NCBI GenBank assembly: GCA_013398955.1
Contig: VWPU01018719.1
Coordinates: 62,001-126,000, forward strand
Length of the DNA: 64,000 bases
Source of the DNA: Callaeas wilsoni
Lineage: Eukaryota; Chordata; Aves; Passeriformes; Callaeidae
Direction of reading: 5' to 3'
In this document: one piece after another, positions 50,990-64,000 of the stretch
How positions within the stretch are numbered: position 1 is the first letter of the stretch
Layout of the letters: each line of letters starts with the position of its first letter
Position numbers and translations under genes: made by a program
The notes under the pieces: generated by a model
Told to the model about the DNA's origin: nothing
What the model saw: only the letters and a program-made list of their open reading frames with translations
The model's database searches: none

Positions 50990-53900
50990 GCTTGCTGCGT
51001 CACAGCTGTGCACACTGTGCTGGGAACCTTGAGGACCAGAGCAGTCTGGCTTACCTATGGCCAGCAGTCAAGAGGGACAGATAAGCCTGGCTGCACTTCT
51101 CCCTTCCCACACTGCTCAGAGCCAGTTCCTAATACCAGTGTTGTCCTACTCCCTGCCACCTCAGGGCAGTGCCAGCAGCAAAGTCTCCTGTCTCCAGTTC
51201 ATCTGATTTACACACAAGACCGTAATTTCCTTTCCTAAAGCCATCCTTGCCCCTCATCACACCATTTTCAATTCCTAGATTAACTTCTTTGACAACATCC
51301 TCATTCATTACACCAAACTGATTCATGTCCTGAACACTGCTCATCTCATGCTCAAAGGGAATGCTCGTCCTCTGGAAAAACGGCTGCAATGATGTAATTC
51401 GGGATTGTAACACAATATGTATGAATAATAAGGCCAAATCAGAGGCACAGAAGAAACCACACATCTGCCTTTTCCTAACTTCTAAGAGCTTGTTTCTGTC
51501 ACTTAAAAGTCCTTTTCATGTTGTTTTTCAGTGCAATGCTACATACTCGTTGTTAAGCACTGACAGTGGGGTTAGTGCCACAGTGGAAACAGATATAAAG
51601 AGAGTCTCTGTCTTGAGAAATATACTTTCAAGCAAAAAAGATACATAAAGAAAAGAGGCCTAGGGCCTCACAGAACTTCATGATCACCTCCTACCACCAG
51701 CCAAGTAAAATCTACAGGCATCACAACCCTGAACCACTACTAGGGGACACACAAGAATTCCTTCATCTCGAAATAAAGCTAAACATAACTTAAGTCTGTA
51801 TTGTTACCAGACAAGAGTGTGGCAGCTCTTACAGCATAGATATTAAATCCCCAATGTTCAACCAGCCTTCATTCATAAACACAGTCTGGATTGGTTTGGT
51901 TTTCTTTCTGAGCAAGAACATGCACTTTAAGGCTTCTCAGTATGGAGGCTATGCCCTAGCATTTACTTCATTAAGTTTCATTGTTCTAATCAATATCATA
52001 TCCACTTTTGTTCTGCTTTACAGTTAACATCACACACCAAGATTTTTAAAAGTGAGAATCAGAGCTGCATGCAAAAGACCAATGCCAAGAAAAAACATCA
52101 CTACCTTGGTTCTGCCCTCTTCTTCCTTGCAAGCCTTGCAACTGCTATGCTCACTGTTTCCATTTCTAATAAGTGCAATTTTAATATGCTGAGAATTTTA
52201 GGCACTCAAAAAATTTGCAGACATGCTTGAGCCTCTCAATATAAAGGGTCACTCTATGCTAAATTAAAAAGGACTGAATAATCACTTATTTTGAAGAAAG
52301 ACTCCTTTTGTTTTATGAAGTTGTTGCTATGCACATTCATGTGAGAATATAACTTGATCACAGGAAACAAGAAAGCTTTGTAGTTTGCATTTTTTTGGGC
52401 TTACAACCGCAGTCCTGTTCAGAGTAGTCACAAAGACATCACTTGATTTTTCACCAACATTAGTAATGAAACAGTATTTTCTTGGTAATGTTTAGTGCTG
52501 CACAATTAATATACAACTGCTACACAACTGACATGTCTTTATGGGTCTGGGGGCTGGGAAGCCTGGTTTTTGTATAGTGTTTTTTGGTGTTTCAGATGCC
52601 AAGTGGTACCAGCCACATGCAAGTGGGTGAGGGTTTACACTTCATGCAGCTGTGCCTCTTCACAGCCAGTTCACACGGTGCAAGCCACATCCCAGACCTG
52701 CTCATGCTGTCCCCAGCAGCCTCTTACTTTGCATTTTTGACACAGCATGATGTCCTCCATAGTACAAGACAAGGCTGCCTCAGAGAAACCATGCTCTCAG
52801 GGCAGATTTGTGTCATGAGTGATAAAGCTGGGGGCAGAGAAGACCTACTCAAACCCTGGAAGCCATCACAGTGTGCCGCTGCCATGCTGTGCCTTTGTGA
52901 GCGTTCACCAGCAGTCAAAAGAACTCTCTGGCCTCAGACAGACCCGGGACAACCCTGGGCACTTCAACAGCACAGGGTGTCTTCATCTGCAGTCATGTAG
53001 GTTTAAGTAATCACTTATAAACAGACCTTAAGCTAAGGAAAATTAGTTTACAAAGCATATTTTGTGTAAGAATAAAAGAAACAGAGACATGAATATGTGA
53101 AGTCATTTCTTGCTGTTGAGTGGATTTTTAGTAAGACACTCAAAACCTGAGAACCCTTTGACCACAATGAACCACCATCTTCATTAACCCTAGCATCAAA
53201 GAAAAACAGCTATCGCTGCCCTTATCCAGTTACTGCTGGGCAAAGATGGGAACTTGAGGTTGGAGAGGCAGGACAAATTCCTCAATCCCCTTCCCAAAGA
53301 AGCTGTGCTTAGAGTCTGCTTTAAGACTGCCAGGATGTGAAGGTATTGTCTTGTTCTCTACTGGAACATGAGAATATATGATGTGAGGCACCAAAGTGGC
53401 TCAGTAACTCAGGAACAGCAAGCAATGCAAATCATTTCATAAGCAGCACATACAGAGTCTTTTTGCAATGGCACAACATCAATGACTCTATGGACAGAGC
53501 ACTTTTCATCTGTTACTGATCTATAATTCACTTCATTTTGTCACCCTACATTATCATACAGTTTAACACTGAAAGCAAACTTCATCCATCAGTTACTCTC
53601 ATCTGACAACAGGCTGTGGTAATATTGCTTTTTACATGTAAGAAAATAAAGTATTAATTAAAAATTGGAATGGAATGCCTATATAAAGGATTTTTCTAAA
53701 ATAATTAGATGTGTTATTAAAAAAATTAGCATTGTTAACACTAATTTTCACTGAGTGTATGTTTCTAGTGATGTTTTGTATCAGATGTCAGAATGCACCT
53801 AATTTGGTCACAGTAATTCTGTAAAACCTCGAGAACACGCAGACCACAATGACCTTCATTGGGTCAGTGGCAAAGTAGTGTCCACTCACTTTAACCTGAA

Positions 53901-55428
53901 GCACAATTCCAAGTGTGTCACAGAGATGATGTCAGGTGAGCATTCACACGAGTTTGCTTAGGCAGTGGGATTAGTGCAGTACAAAAGAGGCCTCAACATG
54001 GTGCCTTTACCCTATGGAGACTCTCTTTCCTTCTTATTTCTTCTGCAAAACTCAGACTGAAACATGGATAAGATTTCAACAACATAATATCATTTTGTTA
54101 ATTTCCAAGCTTTGCAACAACTAGAAATAATATCAGAAAAATAGAGGTACCTATTCCATAACATTTGGAAGCTTGAATTAAAATCAGCATCAGTATTTTC
54201 TGTCCCCAACCCTAGTGTACAGGGAACTAGAATAATGCATAAAGTTGAATTCTCAGGATGTAAAAAACAACAACAACAAGGCTCTTGCTTGCCTGATTTT
54301 TTGGCTCTTCTGTTTGGTTCTGCTCTGTTAAGCTAGGATGAAATCACAGCAAACACTACACTAACTCTTCTGTTAATTAACAGCCTGCTTCGCAACTGCA
54401 CTTTTCATTCCCACAAAAAGTGCTGCATTTCCACAAAGTATCACTTGTAGTAAGGCATTCAAACATGCTAATCGCAGCTTTGCCTCCCAGGGAGATGTAT
54501 GAGCTTACTCTGCATTAGTTAAAGGCTTCTGAGTTGATTTCCTTTTATTACTGTTATTACAACTTTGAAAAAGTAGAATTTGTTTTACTTTTGCCAACTT
54601 GCACAAATCCAGCTCAAGAACAGCAACGAAACTCCGATACGCTTTACGAAGTCACACATAACCCATTTAGGTTGACAACAGTGTCACAGAAATGCAGAGA
54701 GGAGGGGGCTGGGAAGAAAATTTCTTCAGATGTCTCTGTTTTTTTCCCACATAGGCTTGTGTGCATTGGCTATGATGGGAATGGGATAGAGAAGTGACTG
54801 TGGACTGTGCAAAGCAGATGTGATTGTGAATTGCAACATATGCAAATCCTTTGGTACAGCTTCCTATAAACATTGAATATCCATTTTTTGAAATGATCCT
54901 CACATGTATTTTTACTGTGTATTTCAGGCTTTATTCCTCTGCTTCATCTTTATTCTGTTGCTGAGTAGTTAGTCAAAGATTGAAAAGTTCAGTCACAAGA
55001 CAACAGGATTCAGCACTTGGTTATTGCAAATTCCTGTTTACTGCAAACACTGACGTAAGTGAATAAAGAATCTGGGTCAAAAAAGCACAACAGAGGATGC
55101 TACCTGTCTTTGTACTGAATAGCAGGCAGCTGGGAAATTGGCAAGCTTTAGCATAAAACCAGTGTGAAACTCCTTCAATGAGATGATTTATGTTTTTTAT
55201 AAAGGCATTTTAAATGTTCGGAAAAAGTAAGGTAGGTTGGCATATCAAATTAAGGCTTCTCTTTCCAATAGATCTAGGCATCTGTGGCTTGTGTTTTTGT
55301 ATCCATATACCAGTGAAATTCATCTTGCTAGGAACAGCAGCACTGATTGTGTTGCTAAACAAATTAGCAGGGGACTGGACCTGTAGGTCTGGGAAGAAGC
55401 ACTCTTCAGAACAGTTGTCCATTGCTAG

Positions 55429-55443
55429 ACAGAGAGAGAGAGA
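55429..55443. repeat. (AG)n microsatellite
   Basis: About seven AG units in a row. Short, possibly polymorphic. Confidence 0.8.
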
Positions 55444-58400
55444 AAAGATGCCGTGGAGAACACATTATTAGGATACTGCCTGGGAAGAGAAACCCCAGGG
55501 ACATTGCTCTATTTCAAAAGCAGCTGCTACACTGATAACATATGATAATCTGCTTGGAAGATTCTAGGGTAATGTTATAACAAGAATAAAATTGATGATG
55601 CAATTTTTGACCATGTGTAAGTGGTGAGAGATTGTACAGCATTAAGAAAAAAGACAAAAACCAGGCGACTACATGAAGAGAATCTCTGGAGTGCATGAGG
55701 AGTAAGTTAACAAGGCATGGAGAAAAGAACACAAAGGAAGCAGAGAGCCCCAAACCAATATACAATGAGCCACAGTTCTCCAAAATAACACATCAACATG
55801 AAAATATATCCAGTTGTCATCCAAATATGGCACTTTCTGAATCAGATCTTGAAAAGAATAAATTGTCTTTTGAAACTGAGCATTTGGATGAGCCTTTTTT
55901 CAATGAAATGTGTGATTACTAACTTTAAAAACAATTTCCATAGACAAACACACAAATGATATGATGTTGCCTGTTGAAGGTGTTGCCCTCTTTGAAAATG
56001 TCATGCATTGAGAGCCAAGGGCTCTTCAGAAGTCCACACACAGAGAGCACATTATGCATTGTTAATCTGCTAGTTGTATTTGTACACAAATTTGGTCAAA
56101 TAAAGCCAGCAGAATTGTTTTTATATTTTTTTCCTGAAAATACAAATCCAAATTACATATACAAAGCCTTTACTACCTCCATCTCACTACATATTGTTTT
56201 CACTGGGACTAATAAAAGTCTAGAGTAAATTAATTTATCTTACTGGTATTACTGCATAGGGATGGAAAAGGCAGATTAGGCTCCAATTTACAGTACTAAA
56301 AATCGTCAAATACACTTGCTGTAGGCACTTCAAAAATAGAACCTTATTTTAAAAGAAAACAAATAATTTTTAAAAGTACCTCTAAATCCACACTTTCTTG
56401 CAAAAGTTAGATTTCATGAACATGGATTAAACCTCCAAGACTCCTCTTGTGGAAAACACCAGGAACTCTGCCATGAGAATAAATGGCATCCACAACAAAG
56501 GTAATGGAAATCGTAGGTAAATTAATTGCCTACAAACACGCCTTTATTGTAAAAAAAGAAGTCAGGATAAGATTGATTTGTTACAATGTAGATGTTAAGT
56601 GTTAAAGAGTCAATTAGTGAAATAAAAAGTTAGAGTAAATCCATCACTGTCAAGTAAGATGTATTAAGTATAAGATTGTCTCTGGCATTCTTACACATGT
56701 AAAGACATTTACCTTTAGGCTACAGTTAGTCAGCCTCTGTGTGTGAGCATCAGCCTGCCATCACAATGCTCGAATAATATCTACATTTTAAGCAACTGTT
56801 TTCCTCATTTAAGGATAAACTGCTAAGCAAAAAGCTATGTCCCTACTGCTGCTTTAGGATGTATTTAAGAACTCAGCAGCAGGACCGAGCATTTTCACTT
56901 AAACATTGTGTGCTAATATCTTTTGTCTTGCTTTCTTTTCCAGTCTCGTCTGCAGTGAGCAGCTCTGAGCAATGAATCATCTTGATTTGTTAAAGTTTTA
57001 TTGTGTGCTCCTTTTGAAAGGCACATGCTGCTTCATCTTGTTCTAGATCTGGGTGTTTCTGCCACCTCCAAAAAAAGGGCAATAGGTTTTGGGAACTCGC
57101 AGAAAGCCTGGATGCCTGTCATCTCCCACTTCCAACACCTTGAAAGGGGGAAGTGTCAGCCCAGGCTGCTGCACTTGAAGGAGGTGCCCTCCCTGACAAC
57201 TCAGCCGAAGTGTGCTGACAGCCCAGTGCGAAGAGGGACCCTGACTTGCTGTTGGGTTTGATACCCTTCTGAAATTCCCTAAAACTGCTCTGGATGACTT
57301 TGTGCAGTTACTGCCCTCAAGAATCCCACTCCTACTCCTTAACCAACAGTGACAGACAGACTGTTCCCACTGCATGATTACACAGATACAGGAGCAGAAA
57401 GTAAAGAACAAGAACCCACATTTTCCTGCAGAAAACCAGGCCAATTATCAGTACTAGCACTGCTATTAGAGGCATCACCAAGCTTACATAGGGAAGACAA
57501 CCAACATGGTGGAGAAAAAGACATATTTCTCTAAATGTCACCCTGGTATCCTCTCCCATTCCTGCCCACCAGCTTTGAAGAGGGCAAGATACAGCTCTCT
57601 ATGAATTCACTGGGCACAGTTTCAGCCATCTCAATGAATGAATCTGAAGGCAGAAACAAAAGAATTGTAACAATTTGTTCTACACACTGAACCTCAAAGG
57701 TCTTGATCTCGAAATGTCACCGGTCAGAGATGTCCAAATAAATATGCTTCAGAAGAATTGTAACCTTTAATAAAAAGGTAGGAGTACTTTCCAAGGATAT
57801 ATGTCTTCAGCACAAATACAATGTATACAAATAAAACGAAATCCAGCACCACAGCCGGTCTTTAATGACACTTAATTTACATTACAAAAGCAGAACTGGA
57901 TGTTTACGGACCTGGCAAAGGAATGAAAAGACTGTTTTACCTTCAAACTGCTACTAAAAAAAGCTTCAATTTCCATAGATGTGTCCCAATGCACTATCTT
58001 TTCAGTAATGAGTGCTAGAAGATCTAATCAGAGACAGGTGCCTACTGAAATTCAAAATTCACCTCAGTAATTTCCCTTTTTGCAGAGAGCAAGCCAGCTT
58101 TAAGTCCCTCTTGAACTTCCAAACTAGGGTTTAAATGAGACTTGGGAGAGGTATAGCTGTTATGCTGACCACCTGCCTGAATGCTTAACTTAGGTATTAA
58201 GTAGATCATACAGCACACGAGTCAACAAGCCTTGTGATCAGCAGTGTCAAAGGCTGACAATACATCTAATAATAACCAGCACAGGCACCTCCATATTCAG
58301 CATTCATTGCTAGGAGTCAATTACCCACCATCTATTCAAGGGCCTTTTGAAGTCCTTCTTGTGTTACTTGAAAATGAAATTACACCAGGTCAGGTCAGTT

Positions 58401-60504
58401 GAAATGGCTGGATTTCTTGTTGGCTGAAGTCCACATCTCCTTTTTTTTTGGCTGTATGTCAATGCTAGCTGCAAACTTCTAGTAAAGCTGAAGTACGGTA
58501 TTTAATTAATTATTTATTGATTAAAAATAAGCTTTTTAATCCAAGTTAGCATTCACAGAGCTCACAACTCCTTGGGACCAGTCAGTTTTATTTAGGTTTG
58601 ACAACAGTGACTCTACCCAGACTTTCTCTAAGCTCAAGCTTTTAATGGCACCTGCTCCTCGAATGCCCTGTTACAGCCCCTGTTTTCAGACTGCTGAGGT
58701 TTGCCATAAACCTCAGTGAGATGAGAAGTCCAGAACCTCAACGTCTGAGCTCCAGAACAGGGAGTACCAAGTGAGCTGCTGCAGAAGTGCTTTCACCCGG
58801 CTGTCATCCAGCTTTCTTCTAATCTCTTTAATTTCAGCATCCTCATTCTGATATAAACTCCACATTATTTCTCTGCTTTTGTCTTCTTACCCATTTAGAT
58901 TACAAAACTGGCTTTTACTTTCAGCTACCTATAAGCTGATCGGACATCACTGTCAGAAATTCATACTCCATACAGAAAATCGTCACAATTGTAAGTTTCA
59001 ATATTTCTTTGGTGAAGAAAACAATCCTGAGAGGTGAATTACTTTTTTAGGACATCTACCTGGAAATATCTTTACACAAGTAATCCTTCTATTGAGAGTG
59101 AAGAAGGATGTCACTTAAATAAAGAAACTCTGCAGCTGAGTAGTAATATTCTATCAATGAACATGGAGGCATGTGCCCAATCCATACATGTTGAAGAAAA
59201 CATGATGTCAGAAAAGGGTAGGATGGCCAGCTGAAGGAAATCTGGTGCAATTTTACTCTGTCACTGATCTAGGTGATCTAAGGTGACCACTGCTCAGTGT
59301 CCTCTCCTGTAGGCATGGCTAACAGACCTGACGCTTTTCTGCTCAAGGGACTGAGAAGTCTCTTGGGGAGACATACTAAGAGGTAAGTTATGGTAAAGAC
59401 AGAGATGTCATAATAAAGGTCCAGAAAGAGAAATGCTCAGAAACCTCAGAGACTCTCCATGACATCAAACGATGTCTTACTCTGCCTTACGGATAAGGCC
59501 ATTTTGCTGTGACTAGCTGAAAAGCAGTTATATCAACACATTTGAAATTAAGTAATAAATTTTGGGTTGATCATGTCTTTTCCATTCCTTCTAGGTAGGA
59601 AGGATCAAGAATATAAATGATAAAATTTGGAGGTATTTTATGTCCTGTTCCCTTGTCCCCTAAGAAAGTTGAAGACTGAGTCTTAGATGGGTGGATGTTG
59701 GTTCAGTCAAGAATACACTTGTATTGAAAAATGAAGCACAACTTACATTTACAGTTAGGAAGGTTTCTCCACAAAGCTGTGAGAAAGTAAAGCAGCAAGA
59801 CCACATTGGGGAACTCATTTTAGAGAAAGCACAGCAGGATGTGCAGCCACAGTAAAATAATATTCAAAATATCTGACCTAGATAACAGTATTTCTTAGTG
59901 ACTAGAATTCATTAAAAACAACGGATTAAAAATGTACTTCACAGGATTCTTTGAAGCCTGAGTGTCACACTCAGATTAAATAACCAAACTTATCTAAAAA
60001 TGAAAGCAACTTTTATTTTTTCCCTTAACAGAAAAATAACAACAAAGAAAGCTGCGAGTTCTGCTATTAAGAAGAAGCTAATGATAAGTCAGAATATGAA
60101 AAAGAGCTCTGACTTTGTAGGGTTTTATATGAGTGAACACTGTCTTGGCTATGAGTGAAGCTGACAAGCTCACAGACCTAAGTGCTGTGGGGATACCAAA
60201 TACAAAAGCAGAACTGAGTGCAAGCCTCAAAGTTTCCATACTACAAACCTAAAGCATTTTCACATCATTTTAGTGAAAAAATATGATGATTAAATTATGC
60301 TGTATCATCGTAGCAGTGTATTAGCATGTGTTAGGAAACATCCTTTCCTACTTCCCTGCTTCTCCCTGAGTGGTACAGTAAAAATGCCTCGAAAAGGAGG
60401 CTCAGGCGTGTTCCCTCACTGGGAAGAAGAAAAGCAAACCAAACCCTTTACTGCTTGAGAAAGCTTCTACGTTGTGCTGACTACAGCCCCAGGTCACCAC
60501 TCCA

Positions 60505-60580
60505 TTTCAGGAAGGTACTTCAATGTGTCTAGACTCAAAGTTAAGCATGTGCTTAAGCACTATACTAATGCCGAAGTGTC
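60505..60580. mobile_element. Candidate MITE-like palindromic relic B
   Basis: The core at 60541-60556 has 7-bp arms TTAAGCA and TGCTTAA around TG. Outward from it lie caggaaggtacttcaatgtg on one side and gcactatactaatgccg on the other. These fit the cagcaaagcacttaagca and gcactttgctgaat parts of the same repeat type as the relics near 25.1 kb and 63.5 kb. Confidence 0.4.
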
Positions 60581-60688
60581 TTTCCACATCAAGGCTATAT
60601 TAACCTTGCAAGTAAAGATGGTTTACTTTAAAAGCTTTTCTTTTGTATAAGCATGAATAAAGTGATGAGATTCATGGACTTACAGATC

Positions 60689-60702
60689 TTTTTTTTTTTT
60701 TT
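60689..60702. repeat. T14 homopolymer
   Basis: A run of fourteen T in non-coding DNA. Confidence 0.85.
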
Positions 60703-63457
60703 CCCTGTAAAAATAATATGATGCATCACAAAATACCTTGTAGTGTGAATTCGAAACTTTAAATCTCTGCAGATGGTCCTCTGGAAGGCTGAAAGATACT
60801 CTCCCAAACCAACAAAAACAATAATCAAATCTCTAGTTTAAAATTTACTAAAAAAGAGGAAGAATTTTAGAACAAAAACATGCCTTAATGCTTACCACAT
60901 CTGACAGTTTCGATAGTTTCTTAAAAATTACTCCAGAAGCACCTTTGAATTGTACAACTGCTTTACAGCTATTGACTGCATGGTTAGCCGTTTGTCACTT
61001 GAGAGCATTTATTTTTGCCCTGAATCAGTTACAGGAGCGAAACTAAGATATTATCTCTTAGAAAACACTAAAACAATGTCAGTAGGTGAGTGTGTTCCTT
61101 ATTTGTTGTTATTTACTTACTACTTGTATTTAATATTAACTTTCTAACTAACCATCAAGGTTTTCTAAACGAACTCATTAAAGGAACTCAATAAGAAGAT
61201 GACTACAGTTACCAGCTAATAGAGGGTTCCTTCATTCCCCAAAGATAGCAAAGCACTGGTCAACCATGCTGCAGGACAGGAACCGTTCACTGCAACTTCT
61301 CCAGTCGGGACTGTAAGCACTCTGCAAAGCAATTCCTACTGGATTTAACAGCGGTGACTGAAGAGGTTGCTGGTCCTCCCATCCTATTCCCACACTACTC
61401 CACTGCCACAGTTAAATCTGATCAGTTAGTGCCTCCAAGTTCCCGCTGCCTCAGCTCACGGCTGCCTCAATAGCAAATAAAACCTGAAGGTGAATCACAC
61501 TGCCCTCAAGCTGGGGGCTGCAGTGGCTGGGGAGCAGGCACACTACTTTTTTGCTATTTTTACCTCAAGGATAAGAAATTCCAACAGAGGCAGGGCAAAG
61601 TAGATGGCAGTAACTTCTTAAGCTGCCTCAGTCTGAATCAATGGAGCTCTTCAATCACAGTCCACAGAGCAAAACCCAGTCTAGTTCCCCATCTGCTCCA
61701 TATAAGTCACTCAAAATAGGATTTGCTACAGTATATTGGGATTTGCTTTCTTTTGTTGGCCGAATCACTAACAAATCTCTGGAATTAAACTTTTTATAAC
61801 TCAATTTCGCCAAGCAGGTGAAACTTCTTGGACAAACAGTTGTGCTCAGTAAAGCAGCTACGTGGACAGCTTTGGATCTTGGTCAAATTTGCAGACTTAC
61901 CAGAACAAAATCTGACTGAAAGAACTTTGTGTGTATTTTGTAACTGTACTCTTGCATTTTAGAGCTACTATTTTGAGGTCTCACAGACTGTCATCTTCTT
62001 GCAGGGCCAGTAATCTAGAGGAAAACTTAGTATTTTGGAATGACTGCTCTTCCATCTGAGATTTATGCAGATTGTCTCAAAAGTCCTAACACAACTGGCA
62101 CCTGTTCAAGTGTCTCTAGTGACAGTGACTCCCTGGCAGTCATCTGCAAAATCTCCCTAGCATTTCCTGTCTTATTGTCAAGAACAACACATTATTTCAC
62201 TGTATTCAGACTTTATGCCTACATGTTAGGTAAAATTGCTACAAGGTCCTCCTGCTGCTTCGAAAATCTCTGGCAGAGGCCTTTTGCTGGATGCTGATTT
62301 ACTGCGTTTGGTACCTGGCATTTCTGCATAGCTTCCATCATCTGAAAGTTCAAAACACGGTTAACAGGCTGGATGGCTAACACAGGCTATGCTGCTCTCC
62401 TAATGTCAGAGTGCACGCTGCCTTCATCCCTCTGCCCAAGAGCAGAAAGGTAACGTTGCTCCCAGTTTTTACCTGATTTCCTTCTACTCCAGAAGCTTTG
62501 AAAAAAAACTGTTCCAAATTATTTTCCTGTTTTACTGTTCACTCAGAATCATGATGCTTTTTTCCTGGATGGGTATTTCTTCTGGATGTAACTGGATGGA
62601 TGTTTCTCCTATTTCCACTGTATGGTACACGAAAAATCATTCCTTCCTACCCAATGTTCCAAATAACTGATTTGGGCTCTACATTAACCTTTTCAGCTAC
62701 AACTGTCTAAACTATTTAATGCTTAATAAGGAAGTTTCTTCTTTCATGCATGAATCTGAGGTTTCTGCTTTTAGACTCTCGAGCTTCAGAAAAGGGCACA
62801 GCTTGCTGTTCCTTTATAATTATTTACTTCATTTCACTTGAGCTGCTTTTGTGAGGAACACTTCAGTATGAGTTTGAATCTTCAAAGCTATTTTATGGGT
62901 GAAGCTGACAAGAACACTAAAAGATGGACAACTGCGATATGCCATGACACTCCAAGCAAATGGAATTATGGAGGTAAGGACAGTGCCACCTTCGACTCTG
63001 AAACAAGAGCTTGTTCTTTGAGAAGTGTATCTGATTTCTAGTACACTAGGGGCAAATCAGGAGCAATGTCAGGACAGTGAATGGATTTACATCAGTGACA
63101 GAGGAGAAGATAACTGGTTTTATACAATGTACTTTAAAAAATGAAGCGGCGTCTAGGTCTCTTCTCTCCAACCCTGAGCCCATACAGACCCCCAGGGTTT
63201 AATTCAGGGGGAAAACAAACCAAAACTACTATTCTCATCTGCATCTTTTGTTTTTCTCAGGATATTGTTCTGGTCCTAACACAGAATAAACCTAATAATT
63301 TATTTTCACACTAAGGTCAGCAAACAGATACCCAAGCATCTGCTCTACTTCTGTGAATTGTCCTTTGTTTTCTCCATAGGGAAAGACAGGAAAGTCAGTC
63401 CTCACAAAGACTGCCCAAAATCTGTACTTAGGCTGTGACTAAGTATTGCTTTGGATC

Positions 63458-63590
63458 ATGCAAGCCCCAAATTCAGTAAAGCAGTTAAATTTATATTTTG
63501 GTTTTTACTACTAAGCTAAAAACTCACCTATATGTATGGGTCTCACTGAAATCAAAAGGATTTAAACACATACTTACTTTTACGCAAGGG
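63458..63590. mobile_element. Candidate MITE-like palindromic relic C
   Basis: It begins agccccaaattcagtaaagc and agttaaatttat, and has tctcactgaaatcaaaagg followed by atttaaacacatacttactt. This agrees in order with the pattern tgattcagcaaagcagttaa, then tcccattgaagtcaatggg, then atttaagcacatgcttaact. It is the longest of the three relics and the one with both halves best preserved. Confidence 0.45.
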
Positions 63591-64000
63591 AGACAGACTT
63601 ATGCATTACGTTCAACAGCTCTTTGGAGATGGGACTTAAGCAAGTCAAGGCAAGTAACAAATTACTAAGTACTGCTCTCTGCTTCTGTGATAGCACAATA
63701 ATTAAGATGTGGCTGCAGAAGTAGGAAATCATACTCTATACCCCACAAAAAATATAAGTAAACGTAATTGAGGTACTTCAGACACATTGTTGGTTGTACC
63801 ATGATCCTGACCCTGTCTTTTGGGATTATTTTGTCTGATTTACCTCACCAGGAACAGGTGGTCTCAATTTCCACATGAAGACTTGCTTCCATAATTGGGA
63901 GAGAACAGATTTTCAAGTTCAGATAAGTTAAAATTAATGTGCCAAAATGCAGGCAACTCACCTGAGGATGAGTCCCCTCAGACTACTGTCATAAATTATC

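Larger units (their letters stand above)
47445..64000. other. Non-coding stretch to the window end
   Basis: No gene recognised. It contains the 48.4-49.0 kb palindromes, the poly-C tract at 50.97 kb, and two candidate MITE-like relics at about 60.5 and 63.5 kb. A 168-codon open frame at 50732-51238 runs through the poly-C tract and is considered chance. Whether this is PCBP3 intron or intergenic DNA is not visible. Confidence 0.55.

Noticed and set aside
50732..51238. 168-codon plus-strand open frame
   Set aside because: It is read through the C13 homopolymer, giving a proline-rich stretch that is an artefact of composition. No family resemblance.
53250..53370. Possible CR1 fragment (cttcccaaagaagctgtg)
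   Set aside because: Only one phrase resembles CR1. The neighbouring diagnostic words and terminal repeats are missing.

Overview
This window looks like vertebrate, most probably avian, nuclear DNA. Coding exons are short and separated by long introns with GT/AG borders. Interspersed repeats are sparse, and the clearest one is a CR1-type LINE tail, the dominant retroposon of birds. There are no bacterial-style operons, no dense ORFs and no CpG island. The species cannot be fixed from the sequence.

The only protein-coding gene I can support is PCBP3, poly(rC)-binding protein 3, on the minus strand. Seven exons are visible, read from high to low coordinate: 26494-26644 (5'UTR plus codons 1-26), 12967-12990 (24-nt microexon), 12835-12867 (33 nt), 9925-10041, 3960-4091, 1085-1213 and 198-272. 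Joined, they give the first 196 codons: a short N-terminal leader, all of KH1, all of KH2 and the start of the KH2-KH3 linker. KH3 and the 3'UTR must lie before position 1. Each exon's coding part is a multiple of three and every visible junction is phase 0. The two smallest exons are only 99 nt apart, and their junction falls inside the RNA-gripping GXXG loop of KH1.

Region by region: 1-26644 holds the PCBP3 exons and introns, with a CR1 tail (about 14415-14932), one candidate MITE-like relic (about 25111-25205), two short perfect hairpins (16640-16661 and 24426-24451) and several short tandem duplications. From 26645 to 64000 I find no coding exon. Because exon 26494-26644 starts at a strong 3' splice site, at least the lower-coordinate part of this stretch must be a 5' intron of PCBP3. 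The promoter and the untranslated first exon(s) are either unrecognised here or beyond the window. This stretch contains a probable old CR1/L3-like LINE fragment (27801-28185), a complete solo LTR of an endogenous retrovirus (46990-47440, 4-bp target duplication), hairpins, a poly-C tract, a purine-rich tract, several homopolymers and two more candidate MITE-like relics.

I did not find a new multi-gene system. The observations most worth following are the KH1 microexon pair, the poly(A) tract in the predicted 5'UTR, the well-delimited solo LTR with an octamer motif, an imperfect hairpin at 43341-43395 and the repeated palindromic relics.
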